From MGBC114844 sp910585855 (GTDB taxonomy: Bacteria > Bacillota > Clostridia > Lachnospirales > Lachnospiraceae): a DNA stretch of 24,687 nucleotides. A program made the position numbers and the translations under genes. The stretch spans positions 1 through 24,687 of the forward strand of contig CBFFYP010000068.1 of NCBI GenBank assembly GCA_965646165.1. Reading direction: 5' to 3'. The notes beneath the pieces were generated by a model. That model was not told the DNA's origin. It made no database searches and was given only the letters and a program-made list of their open reading frames with translations. The first letter of the stretch is position 1, and every line of letters starts with the position of its first letter. Below, one piece after another: positions 14,595-22,552 of the stretch.

Positions 14595-15551
14595 TCAAAT
14601 ATACTGATTCTTTAATCGCTGAATAGTATCGGTCTGTAGGTTAGCTGTATATTGGCGCAAGAAATTTCTGCAGTCTTGAATTTCCGGGTTTTTCATGATT
14701 TCTTTACGCCAGATTAAAAGATCCAGATTTACCGCTGTGGACAGGGAGCAGCTTCGGATACACATACCATAGGAATCTATCATATCCAGCGGAATCGGTG
14801 ATACCCACATATAAGCATCAGGCAGACGCTGCAAAAGATCAATCTGACTGCCCCTGTCATATACATAAATACGGCGGGGAGGCGTACCATGCAAAAGGGG
14901 ATTAATATGCGCCATACTAAGAGCGAGATTTTGCTGATCTCCGTGAACAATTTCAGTATAACGATATAAATCTTCCTGACTGATAACGGGGAGCAGGGAC
15001 ATTGGATGATCGCTGCGCATAATCAGCATCATAGTAAACTCCATTAACCGTTCACAGCAAAGCCCTTTTTGTTCTAATTTTTGATGGTAGTAATTTTGGC
15101 AAAATAAAGGCAGACGGATGATACCTAATGCACTTTCTCCGCAAAGAACTTGTTCAATTACTTCATCTGTATTGGTTTCATGCAGGCGCAGAGATAGTTT
15201 TTGAGTGGAATCAAAAGTATGATTCATCCATTCTGATACAGCACGTACACAATAGGATGCTCGGCATACAGAAAAACCTATAGAATACACCTCTTCTGAC
15301 TTTTTTCCGATCTGTTCTAGTTTTTCCATTTTTGCGATAATATCTCCTGCGCAGGCAATAAACTGTTCTCCCTGTAATGTCAGTTTTACTCCAGAAGGTG
15401 TACGGTCAAAGATAGTAATATGCAGTTCTTTTTCTACTTCACGTATCATATTGCTTAGATTAGACTGTGCACGAAAAAGTATACGGGAAGCTTTTGTAAT
15501 AGAGCCCTCCTGAGCAATAGTAAGAATATTTTTCATCTGCTGCAGTGTCAT
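14595..15551 (-). CDS. LysR-family transcriptional regulator
   Basis: A DNA-binding regulator of about 318 residues. Residues 1-60 are the winged helix-turn-helix typical of the family (MKNILTIAQEGSITKASRIL, QSNLSNMIREVEKEL, LFDR-like IFDRTPSGVKLTLQGE). A linker helix and a two-lobed effector domain follow, starting near YSIGFSV. ATG at 15551 is preferred; a TTG two codons earlier is also possible, and AAAGGAAA serves either. It is divergent from the opine-dehydrogenase-family gene, the usual place for a LysR regulator beside its target, so it probably controls 15746-17415 and itself. The inducer is unknown. Confidence 0.92.
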   Translation of the reverse strand: MTLQQMKNILTIAQEGSITKASRILFRAQSNLSNMIREVEKELHITIFDRTPSGVKLTLQGEQFIACAGDIIAKMEKLEQIGKKSEEVYSIGFSVCRASYCVRAVSEWMNHTFDSTQKLSLRLHETNTDEVIEQVLCGESALGIIRLPLFCQNYYHQKLEQKGLCCERLMEFTMMLIMRSDHPMSLLPVISQEDLYRYTEIVHGDQQNLALSMAHINPLLHGTPPRRIYVYDRGSQIDLLQRLPDAYMWVSPIPLDMIDSYGMCIRSCSLSTAVNLDLLIWRKEIMKNPEIQDCRNFLRQYTANLQTDTIQRLKNQYI

Positions 15552-15628
15552 TGTCAAAACATTTCCTTTCTTTATGGTGGCTTTATTCTTTTACTGTAAG
15601 GAGAATAAAAATCTTAAATATATTCTAT

Positions 15629-15654
15629 AGGATATATATTTTTTTATATATCCT
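15629..15654. promoter_or_regulatory. Inverted repeat in the LysR/opine dehydrogenase intergenic region
   Basis: AGGATATATA at 15629-15638 and TATATATCCT at 15645-15654 are perfect inverted repeats around TTTTTT, midway between the divergent genes. A dyad of this size is a plausible LysR binding site, though the AT-rich setting weakens the case. An extended -10 (TGGTATGAT, 15691-15699) about 45 bases before the dehydrogenase start could be its promoter. Confidence 0.4.
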
Positions 15655-15745
15655 GCTATTGATTATATATTATCTGTTGCTTTTTTCAAGTGGTATGATA
15701 AATGCATAAATAAAATTTTATAAAATATAAAAAGGAGGATTTTTC

Positions 15746-16825
15746 ATGTCTGTTTCTGTTGCAGTGCTTGGCGGAGGCAATGGCGGTCATGCAGCCGCTG
15801 CAGATTTGACCTACCGTGGATTTGAAGTTCATTTATATGAAGATGCACGCTTTGCATCGAATATGCAGAAAGTGTTTGATACACGTAAAATTACTATGGC
15901 TGGCGCAGCCGGTAATGGAGAGGTTACTTTAGCTATGGTAACTTCTGATTTGGCACAGGCTATTAAAGGTGTAAAATATATTTTTCTGGCAGTTCCTGCT
16001 TTTGCTCATGATGGCTATGCAGAAAAACTGGCGCAGTTAGTACAGCCCGGTCAGGTTATCACTATACTTCCGGGAGCTTTTAACAGTCTGCTCTTCTGGA
16101 AAAAATTAAAAGAAAATGGGGTTACAGATGTAGTAGTAGCAGAAACCAACACTCTGCCTTATGCTACCAGACTGCGTGCCCCCGGCGAAACTCTGATTAT
16201 GAGTTTATTTAATCCTTTAAAAATTGGTGTAATGCCTGCTTCAAAAACAGAGGAAACAGTAGAAGAACTTAAACAGTTTTATCCGCAGTTAGAAGCAGTA
16301 GAGAGTGTAATTGCCTGTGGTCTTTCCAGCCTAAATCCGATTATCCATGTTCCCGGCTGTATCCTAAATGCAGGTCATATTGAACAGGCAAAAGGTGAAT
16401 TTTATTTCTATACAGAAGGATTTTCTTCCTGTGTTGCTCATGCTACTGAGGCAGTAGATAAGGAACGTATCGCTCTATTGCAGCGCTTTGGTTATCACAG
16501 CGATATTGCAGCTCATGGTATAGGTGGTGCAGTGGTTACAGATGACATTCAAGAAGCAATCGCAGGCGATCCGAACTTTGCAAAAATCAAAGGTCCTGCC
16601 GATTTAAAAAACCGCTATTTTTCAGAAGATATTCCTTATGGTATTGCACCATGGGCAAAACTTGCTCATGCCATGAATGTACCAACTCCGTTAATGGATA
16701 GCTTAATTTATATTGGTACTTCAATTTTGGGTTTTGATTGCTGGGAAAAGGGATATTCTTTAGAAGATCTTGGCATTGCAGATATGAGTGTAGAAAAATT
16801 GAAGATATATTTACAAAATGGTTAA
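15746..16825 (+). CDS. Octopine/nopaline (opine) dehydrogenase family protein
   Basis: A 359-residue NAD(P)-dependent dehydrogenase. The N-terminal Rossmann fold starts VAVLGGGNGGHAAAADL (dinucleotide motif near residues 8-13), followed by VHLYED, FLAVPAFAHDGYA and ILPGAF. The C-terminal catalytic domain shows LNPIIHVPGCILNAG, with a His in the place of the catalytic His of opine dehydrogenases, then FYTEGF and a long helical end. The family reductively joins an amino acid to a 2-oxo acid or runs this in reverse; some members act on other secondary amines. The substrate is not evident. The start follows AAGGAGGA. It forms an operon with the flavin reductase 53 bases downstream. Confidence 0.88.
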   Translation: MSVSVAVLGGGNGGHAAAADLTYRGFEVHLYEDARFASNMQKVFDTRKITMAGAAGNGEVTLAMVTSDLAQAIKGVKYIFLAVPAFAHDGYAEKLAQLVQPGQVITILPGAFNSLLFWKKLKENGVTDVVVAETNTLPYATRLRAPGETLIMSLFNPLKIGVMPASKTEETVEELKQFYPQLEAVESVIACGLSSLNPIIHVPGCILNAGHIEQAKGEFYFYTEGFSSCVAHATEAVDKERIALLQRFGYHSDIAAHGIGGAVVTDDIQEAIAGDPNFAKIKGPADLKNRYFSEDIPYGIAPWAKLAHAMNVPTPLMDSLIYIGTSILGFDCWEKGYSLEDLGIADMSVEKLKIYLQNG

Positions 16826-16878
16826 TCAAGCACACAAATTATTACATTAAAGTTATATGAGGGAAGGAATAAAAAATT

Positions 16879-17415
16879 ATGTCATTTCATTCAATCGAAC
16901 CATCACAACTTGATGAAAATCTATTTCAATTAATTGGCAAGGAATGGTTTTTAATGTCTGCCGAAAAAGACGGACGTGTCAATCCGATGACTGTAGCTTG
17001 GGCTACAATGGGTATTTTATGGCAAAAGCCGGTTGTTATTTGTGCTGTACGCCCAGAACGTTTTACTCGTGAATTTTTAGATGCTTCAGAAGTATTTAGT
17101 CTTTCCGTCTTTGATAAAAGCTGGAAAAAGATGTTGGGCTACTGTGGTACAGTTTCCGGTCGTGATGAGGACAAAGTAGAAAAATCCGGTCTGACCGTAG
17201 TTCACAAAGAAAATGTTCCATACTTTGAAGAAAACCGCATGGCATTTTTATGCCGCAAATTATGCGTAACTCCTTTAGCAGAACAGGATTTTCTTGGAGA
17301 TACTGCTTTTACTGGAAAATGGTATGGCGGCGAAAATAATGCAGACGGTACTGGCGGAGGCTATCATCTACTCTATATCGCTGAAATTACCGACATCTTA
17401 ATAAAAGATAATTAA
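16879..17415 (+). CDS. Flavin reductase-like, FMN-binding split-barrel protein
   Basis: A 178-residue protein of the flavin reductase (DIM6/NTAB) family. Support: FLMSAEKDGRVNPMTVAWATMGILWQKP, where the T-W-G-like segment is characteristic, then VICAVRPERFTREFLD and FSLSVFDKSWKKMLGYCGTVSGRDEDKVEKSGL. The split barrel binds FMN and uses NAD(P)H, or serves as a flavin-dependent redox partner. The GGREGG-like AEGKDN start follows a GGGAAGGAA site. Being in one operon with the opine-family dehydrogenase, under the LysR gene, suggests a shared redox pathway, not otherwise identifiable. Confidence 0.85.
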   Translation: MSFHSIEPSQLDENLFQLIGKEWFLMSAEKDGRVNPMTVAWATMGILWQKPVVICAVRPERFTREFLDASEVFSLSVFDKSWKKMLGYCGTVSGRDEDKVEKSGLTVVHKENVPYFEENRMAFLCRKLCVTPLAEQDFLGDTAFTGKWYGGENNADGTGGGYHLLYIAEITDILIKDN

Positions 17416-17434
17416 AAAAATTTTTTATTTAAAG

Positions 17435-17605
17435 TACACAGCCGAAAGCTAAATGGAGTAGTGCTATGCAGAGTTATCATTTCCCGTCGGCACTTAGGCA
17501 CGGTATTGATGTGTTTTCGTGCCTTATGTGTCCGCTATGAAAATAGGAAATGCTAAGCGCAAGCGAGCCCGGAATAGAACGCCATTTGGCTTTCGGCGTC
17601 CTCCT
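17435..17605 (-). repeat. Family B structured element, copy 3
   Basis: The outer arms 17441-17456 and 17582-17597 are complementary over 16 positions with one G-U-type exception, and differ in sequence from the arms of the other copies. The core contains CATTTCC/GGAAATG, GGCACG/CGTGCC, a small CTAT-GAAA-ATAG hairpin and GC-GCAA-GC; copy 2 has GC-GAAA-GC at the last position. Ends: ACACAGCC at 17436-17443 and GGCGTCCTCC at 17595-17604. On the minus strand it starts about 18 bases past the metallophosphoesterase stop, in that gene's orientation. It fills the convergent junction and may terminate both transcripts. Confidence 0.8.
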
Positions 17606-17622
17606 TTTGAGAACTTCTTTTA

Positions 17623-18261
17623 TTAAGATGATTCCATAGGATATTCTACCACATAATACTCATAAGCATTGATTACCGTAGTATTTCCAAACCGATCTTC
17701 CCGTTTAAAATTTCTGCCATAATTGGCATGAACATGTCCATGAAAGAAAAACTTCGGTTCATATTTTTCCATTAATTTTCGAAAAGCTGCAAATCCCCGA
17801 TGCGGTCGATCTTCCATATCGTTGACTTGGTAAGCAGGGGCATGTGTAACAAGTATATCAAATCCTTTGTGTTTCCACAATTTCCACCAAAGTTTCCAAA
17901 TTCGCCGCTGCATTTGCTGTTCGCTGTATTGATTAGGAGCGCCGGGAATATATTCCATAGAGCCTCCCAATCCGAGAATTCGCACTCCTTTGTATACAAA
18001 AATACTGTCTTCAATACAGATACATCCCTCCGGTGGTCTTTCTTCATATCGTCCATCATGGTTTCCTTTTACATAGAGCACAGGCACATGACAAAGTGTG
18101 GCGAAAAAAACCAGATAATTCGGATCTAAGTCACCGCAGGAGATGATTAAATCAATATCTTTCATCTTTTCTGGTTCGTAATAGTCATATAGAGATTTGG
18201 ATTTTTGATCTGCCAAAACCATAATATTCATACTATTGTTTTTCTGTGTTGGTTGTTTCAT
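17623..18261 (-). CDS. Metallophosphoesterase, calcineurin-like
   Basis: A cytoplasmic phosphoesterase with a two-metal centre. Motifs in order: LADQKSKSLYDYY (a Gln where most family members have a DxH His), CGDLDP, KGNHDGR, VTHAPAY and FFHGHVHANYG. Length is 212 residues from the first ATG; starting at the second Met, at 18231, gives 202 residues and removes the 29-base overlap with the gene before it. Neither start has a clear ribosome site, which fits translational coupling to the upstream BMP-domain gene. Related clostridial proteins are annotated only as metallophosphoesterases. The substrate (nucleotide, phosphoprotein or phospholipid) is unknown. Confidence 0.88.
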   Translation of the reverse strand: MKQPTQKNNSMNIMVLADQKSKSLYDYYEPEKMKDIDLIISCGDLDPNYLVFFATLCHVPVLYVKGNHDGRYEERPPEGCICIEDSIFVYKGVRILGLGGSMEYIPGAPNQYSEQQMQRRIWKLWWKLWKHKGFDILVTHAPAYQVNDMEDRPHRGFAAFRKLMEKYEPKFFFHGHVHANYGRNFKREDRFGNTTVINAYEYYVVEYPMESS

Positions 18262-20182
18262 CGATTTTTACGCCCTGAAGCTGTACCAGCGTCTGAGCTT
18301 CCTCCGTTAATTCTTCAAATTCGGGAATTTGTCCTACCACGTTTTCTACTAACCAATCCATTGTAATAATATCTTCTGCTTCTAAAGTTTTTCCCTCTTC
18401 GCATCGAATCATTCCGTCTTGAGAGTAAATCCGTCCGTCAAAAGGATGAAAATCACCGGCACAAATGGATTTCTTTAAAAATTCAATCAGACGATGTGTT
18501 CCATGAGGCATATCTTTAGAACAAATCACATCAATTACATCTGCCGACATACCCCACCAGTAATTAACAGCTTTTTTTCCTTTTTGTGCATTGGTTTCAC
18601 TGTTATTGCTCATTAGATTTTTTACAATTCGTTCATAAAATTTGCCCCAATGCCAAATAGGAGTGGCAAGATTTTCTAACGTGCCATTTTCATTTTTTCG
18701 ATAGAGTCCATATTCCCGGGAAGCCCGCTGCGGTGTAATAACATCGTGATCGGAAATAAAAATAATCCCTTCCTGATCAAGTCGCTCCCTTGCATTAACG
18801 CCTTTCACTTTTGACCATACCAGATGAACTTTGACATAGGGATTGATCATTTTTGCACCCAATGCAAAAGCATTGATATTTGCGATTGTCCCATAGATTG
18901 GGTATTCTGCAATATATCCTAGCCGTTCGGTTCGGGAGAGTGCGGCGGCAATCGCACCAATTAAAAATTTCGATTCATACATTCTGGCAAAGTAAGTAAA
19001 GATAGAAGAGTAGGACATTTTAATCGAACAGTTAAAAATCTTTACTTTCGGATGCTGAATTGCGGAACGTACGCTTTGATTTACCATTTGAATAGCCGTA
19101 GTGAAAATCAAACTGCATCCATTTGCAATCGCTTCCTCAATCGCAGCTTCTACATCGGCGTCTGTATCAGCTTTGTCAAATGCCATTGTTTTTATTTTTC
19201 CGTTAAAAATCTGCTCTAAATGCAGTCTTCCTAGTTCATGCGCATAAGTCCAGCTAGATGTTTCGGTTGTCTTTGGATAGATAAATGCAATTTTTGTTAC
19301 TTCTGGAATGAGATTGCTGAGTGTTCCTGTAGGAAGAATACGGTTGAGAAAGGAAGATTTTTCTGTTTCCGGGTTTTGGATGAGTTCAACCTGACCGCCT
19401 TTATCTGCAAGTCGGATTTCGTTCCAAGTTTTTTGAAGTGCTTGGTATATTTCTCGATCGGTTTCTTCCTTTACTTTATCATAACCGTAAATTTCGATAT
19501 AGATTAAAAAAGCATCCGAAACATTCATTTCAAGTTTTTCTCCGCCAGCCATGCGAAATGCCTTTTCAAATCGGATATAGGCGGAATGAAAATGCAGCCG
19601 TTCGTCTTCTTCCCAAACTTCTCCTTCTTTTTTTCCTATTAATTTTAAAAGTTTTTTATAGCTTCCTTCTTTACTGAACCAGACATCATAGTTTTGGGCA
19701 ACCTGATAAAAATCCAAAAATTCATAGTAAAGCCGGTTTTCTTTTTCTTCTGTCTTTTTTGGAACTAATCGAATTACCGTTCCGGTAATATTATAAGTTT
19801 CTAAAAATTTCATAACACTGACCCGCTTATTGCCCTCTTGTACATAAAATTGATTCATAAATTCATAAGCAACAATTGGATCTTGAATTCCTTCATTGAT
19901 TTGATATTTGTAAAGGGAGATCCATTTCATGCCAAATTCGGAGTCGTCTGGAAGAAGCGGCATAAAATTATTGGCGAATGCGTTGCTGCGTCCTGCCGTT
20001 TTTGTTCCGATAATTTTCTTTAATGGAATATCCATCAGACCCAGATCAATCGTAGCTACGATTTCTGTATAAGATAAAATATCATCCAGTGCTGGAAGGT
20101 AGGGGTATTTTCCTTTGATCAGAGCAGATTGATAACTCTGTCTTCCCTGTTTTAGTGCGGTTATATATTCCTTTGATGCCAT
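18233..20182 (-). CDS. Cytoplasmic ParB-like/BMP (PnrA-like) fusion protein
   Basis: A 649-residue protein with no signal peptide, lipobox or membrane segment. The N-terminal third contains FYVQEGNKRVSVMKFLETYN (about 109-128), which resembles the DGNHR-type motif of ParB/sulfiredoxin-like domains. From about residue 292 (KIAFIYPKT, ELGRLHLEQIF, AIANGCSLIFTTAIQM, FNCSIKM, GAIAAALS, LGYIAEYPIYGTIANINAFALGA) it matches the BMP/PnrA substrate-binding fold, which binds nucleosides in lipoproteins such as TmpC. In the cytoplasm it may sense a nucleoside-like ligand rather than serve an ABC transporter. No transporter genes are adjacent. The start follows AGGAGG. It overlaps, or abuts, the metallophosphoesterase gene, so the two are co-expressed. 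Confidence 0.8.
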   Translation of the reverse strand: MASKEYITALKQGRQSYQSALIKGKYPYLPALDDILSYTEIVATIDLGLMDIPLKKIIGTKTAGRSNAFANNFMPLLPDDSEFGMKWISLYKYQINEGIQDPIVAYEFMNQFYVQEGNKRVSVMKFLETYNITGTVIRLVPKKTEEKENRLYYEFLDFYQVAQNYDVWFSKEGSYKKLLKLIGKKEGEVWEEDERLHFHSAYIRFEKAFRMAGGEKLEMNVSDAFLIYIEIYGYDKVKEETDREIYQALQKTWNEIRLADKGGQVELIQNPETEKSSFLNRILPTGTLSNLIPEVTKIAFIYPKTTETSSWTYAHELGRLHLEQIFNGKIKTMAFDKADTDADVEAAIEEAIANGCSLIFTTAIQMVNQSVRSAIQHPKVKIFNCSIKMSYSSIFTYFARMYESKFLIGAIAAALSRTERLGYIAEYPIYGTIANINAFALGAKMINPYVKVHLVWSKVKGVNARERLDQEGIIFISDHDVITPQRASREYGLYRKNENGTLENLATPIWHWGKFYERIVKNLMSNNSETNAQKGKKAVNYWWGMSADVIDVICSKDMPHGTHRLIEFLKKSICAGDFHPFDGRIYSQDGMIRCEEGKTLEAEDIITMDWLVENVVGQIPEFEELTEEAQTLVQLQGVKIDETTNTEKQ

Positions 20183-20319
20183 AATAAAATCCTCCTAAAT
20201 AAATTTGTTATTTTTCAATGATATTATTTTATTCCCAATTTGAAAAATATAGTAGTTAGAGTAAAGGGTAAATTTAGAAAAGAGTAAATTTAGAAAAAAT
20301 TTAGAAATAAGTAAGTTTG

Positions 20320-20392
20320 GATTATTTTTTTATAGCAGACACAAAGGCTTTCTGGTTTAATGCCTTCGTGTCTGTAGAAATTATTTTCCGTT
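20320..20392 (+). repeat. Short hairpin resembling a worn family B core
   Basis: CAGACACAAAGGC (20336-20348) and GCCTTCGTGTCTG (20362-20374) pair over 12 of 13 positions. The surrounding plus-strand sequence, TTTTTATAGCAGACACAAAGGC then GCCT..GTG and GAAAT, follows the order of family B copy 1 (ATAGCGGATACATAAGGC, GCCTAAGTGC, GGAAAT), but outer arms and end motifs are missing. It lies directly 3' of the chemoreceptor gene, opposite to the orientation rule of the other six elements. There is no T-tract on the minus strand, so it is not a standard terminator for that gene. Confidence 0.4.
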
Positions 20393-22092
20393 TATGACTT
20401 ACTTAGTATAAATTGTCCTACAAGTCCGTCTAATGTAGTTGCCTGAGCCGATAATTCCTGACTGGTTGCGGAAGATTCCTGTGCGGCAGCAGAATTGCTT
20501 TGTATCACTTCTGATATCTGGTTGACGCCTTGTTCTGCCTGACGCATCGTATCGGTTTGATGTTCTACCATAATACTTAGTTCCTGGGAAGATTCTGCAA
20601 TCTTTTTAATTCCGTTGACTACGGTTTCAAGTGAATCGGATGCCCGATCTACAGCGTGATTGCCGTTGGAAATTTCTCTTATTGAGCTTTCTATCAGTTC
20701 TCTGGTATCTACAGCGGCTTTTGCACTTTGTTCTGCAAGCTGCCGAATCTGTTCTGCCACAATCGCAAAACCACGTCCTGCTTCACCTGCTCTTGCTGCT
20801 TCAATTGAAGCATTGAGTGATAACAGATTGGTTTGAGATGCAATCGATTCGATTTCAGAGATAATATTTCCAATTTTAGCAGAAGAATCACTGATTTTTT
20901 CCATAGCACCTACCATAGTAACCATTTCTGTACGGCTGATATCTGCTTCATCTGCATAATTCTTTGCTAAATGATAGGCTTCATCTGCACGATGTGCACT
21001 TTTTTCAATCGTTTCCGTAATATCTGCCATAGTTGCCTGAAGTTCTTCTACTGCACTTGCCTGTTCGGTAGCACCTTCTGCAAGGCTTTGAGCAGATTGA
21101 GCCAGATTTAATGATCCGGCAGAAACTTGTCCAGATGCTTCTCGAATCGAAAGCAGAGTATCCGTCATTTGATTTCGCAGTCCATGCATAGAATCGATTA
21201 CTTTTAAGAAATCATGCTGATATTTATCACTGATTTTAGAACTGATGGCATAATTTCCTTTTTCCATTTCGCCTAATAGTTCTCCGATATCATTGATAAT
21301 CAGATTTAACATACCTGCCATATCAGTAGCATCTTTTATCATGTCGGCTACTTCATCTTGGCTTTCAACCTGCGGGAATGGAGAAGAAAGATCACCTGCA
21401 GAAAACATTTTAAAGCGATCGCCAAGTGCTTTCATTGGTTTTGAGATACCGTTTGCTATATTTTTTCCAATTCGAATGGAAATAATAAATGCGGCAAGTG
21501 TGACACCAACAATAATAAGAGAAAGAACAATACTTAAAGTAATCAATGTTCTTGACAGTTTTTGCCCTTCGGTTACTTTTACGTTTAAAAGTTCTTCTAG
21601 TTTCGCATAAATACTGTTATATACAGGAGCAAGCTCACCCAGTGCAATATCTTGAGCCTGTCTGCAGAGTTCCCGGTCTGTTGTTGCGCCGATTGACATA
21701 ATTCTCTCGTCTAATGCCCAATAATTATTAAGTTCTGATGCAATTTCATCATAAGTAATTCGTCCAGATTCTGATACAATCGAATTTTCTATATCAGAAA
21801 AATATTTTTCAAATAAAATTTTAGCTTCATTATGCTGACGTGTAACACTTTCAATAGCATCTACATCGTCATAACCGATTGCAGCACGCAGTGATGAACG
21901 AATATCTGCAAATTCAAACATTGCTTTTCCAATATCACCCTGTGCAAAACCAAAATTAGTTAAAGCATAGGAATATCTGTTTGCAATAGTAATAAGTGCA
22001 ATTAATCCAATAAAAGCCGTTATTGCCATGATTGTCGAAACCAGAATAAAAGATTTTGTAAGTCTTTTTTCTATGTTGTCATTTTTAAACAT
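20392..22092 (-). CDS. Methyl-accepting chemotaxis protein, four-helix sensor type
   Basis: A classical transmembrane chemoreceptor of 566 residues. TM1 is at about 13-37. An extracellular helical domain of the 4HB_MCP kind spans about 38-180, TM2 about 183-206, HAMP about 207-260, and the rest is the cytoplasmic signalling hairpin with its tip, SIEAARAGEAGRGFAIVAEQ, at about 425-447. The sensor domain contains no recognised ligand motif, so the attractant is unknown. The start at 22092 follows AAGGAGGAAA. It has its own transcription unit, divergent from the S8 peptidase. The C-terminus (FILSKS) lacks the NWETF-like CheR/CheB tether. Confidence 0.95.
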   Translation of the reverse strand: MFKNDNIEKRLTKSFILVSTIMAITAFIGLIALITIANRYSYALTNFGFAQGDIGKAMFEFADIRSSLRAAIGYDDVDAIESVTRQHNEAKILFEKYFSDIENSIVSESGRITYDEIASELNNYWALDERIMSIGATTDRELCRQAQDIALGELAPVYNSIYAKLEELLNVKVTEGQKLSRTLITLSIVLSLIIVGVTLAAFIISIRIGKNIANGISKPMKALGDRFKMFSAGDLSSPFPQVESQDEVADMIKDATDMAGMLNLIINDIGELLGEMEKGNYAISSKISDKYQHDFLKVIDSMHGLRNQMTDTLLSIREASGQVSAGSLNLAQSAQSLAEGATEQASAVEELQATMADITETIEKSAHRADEAYHLAKNYADEADISRTEMVTMVGAMEKISDSSAKIGNIISEIESIASQTNLLSLNASIEAARAGEAGRGFAIVAEQIRQLAEQSAKAAVDTRELIESSIREISNGNHAVDRASDSLETVVNGIKKIAESSQELSIMVEHQTDTMRQAEQGVNQISEVIQSNSAAAQESSATSQELSAQATTLDGLVGQFILSKS

Positions 22093-22552
22093 AGTGTTTT
22101 CCTCCTTATTTAGCGTTATTTCATTTTGTTTGCATATTTTTTTACATTAATTTAAAATATGTAAAATAAATTTATAGAGATTCTATAGTATTATAATCTT
22201 TTTTTAGAATTAATACAACAAATTTTTCCAATATTATATAATCTTTTTATTTCCTTTTTTTCCATTTTGTTGTCTTGAAATTAAGAAAATTTTTATAAAT
22301 TTTCGTTTTGTTTTTGGCTTTATAACAGGAAAGAGGAAAGAAATAAATTATTTCTTTTTTAGGATAATTTGTAAATAAATGTAAAAATTTGAAAATATAT
22401 GGGAACAAAGCAGCTTTTTTTCTTTTGATTTAGAAAAAATATCGGTTAGACGATTATATTATTTATAAAGAATATTTGTGAAGAATAGGGCATATTTATT
22501 TTTAATAGTGTATATTTGATAAAAATATTTTTATCAGATAGGATCGGATAAT
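22093..22552. promoter_or_regulatory. Divergent intergenic region with a 20-bp palindrome
   Basis: This 460-base, very AT-rich gap separates the chemoreceptor (minus) from the peptidase (plus). The one clear structure is a perfect palindrome at 22517-22536 (half-site TGATAAAAAT), 17 bases before the peptidase ATG, where it could be an operator or a leader hairpin. TATAAT-like boxes exist on both strands (for example around 22190) but cannot be told from background. I see no small gene. Confidence 0.4.
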
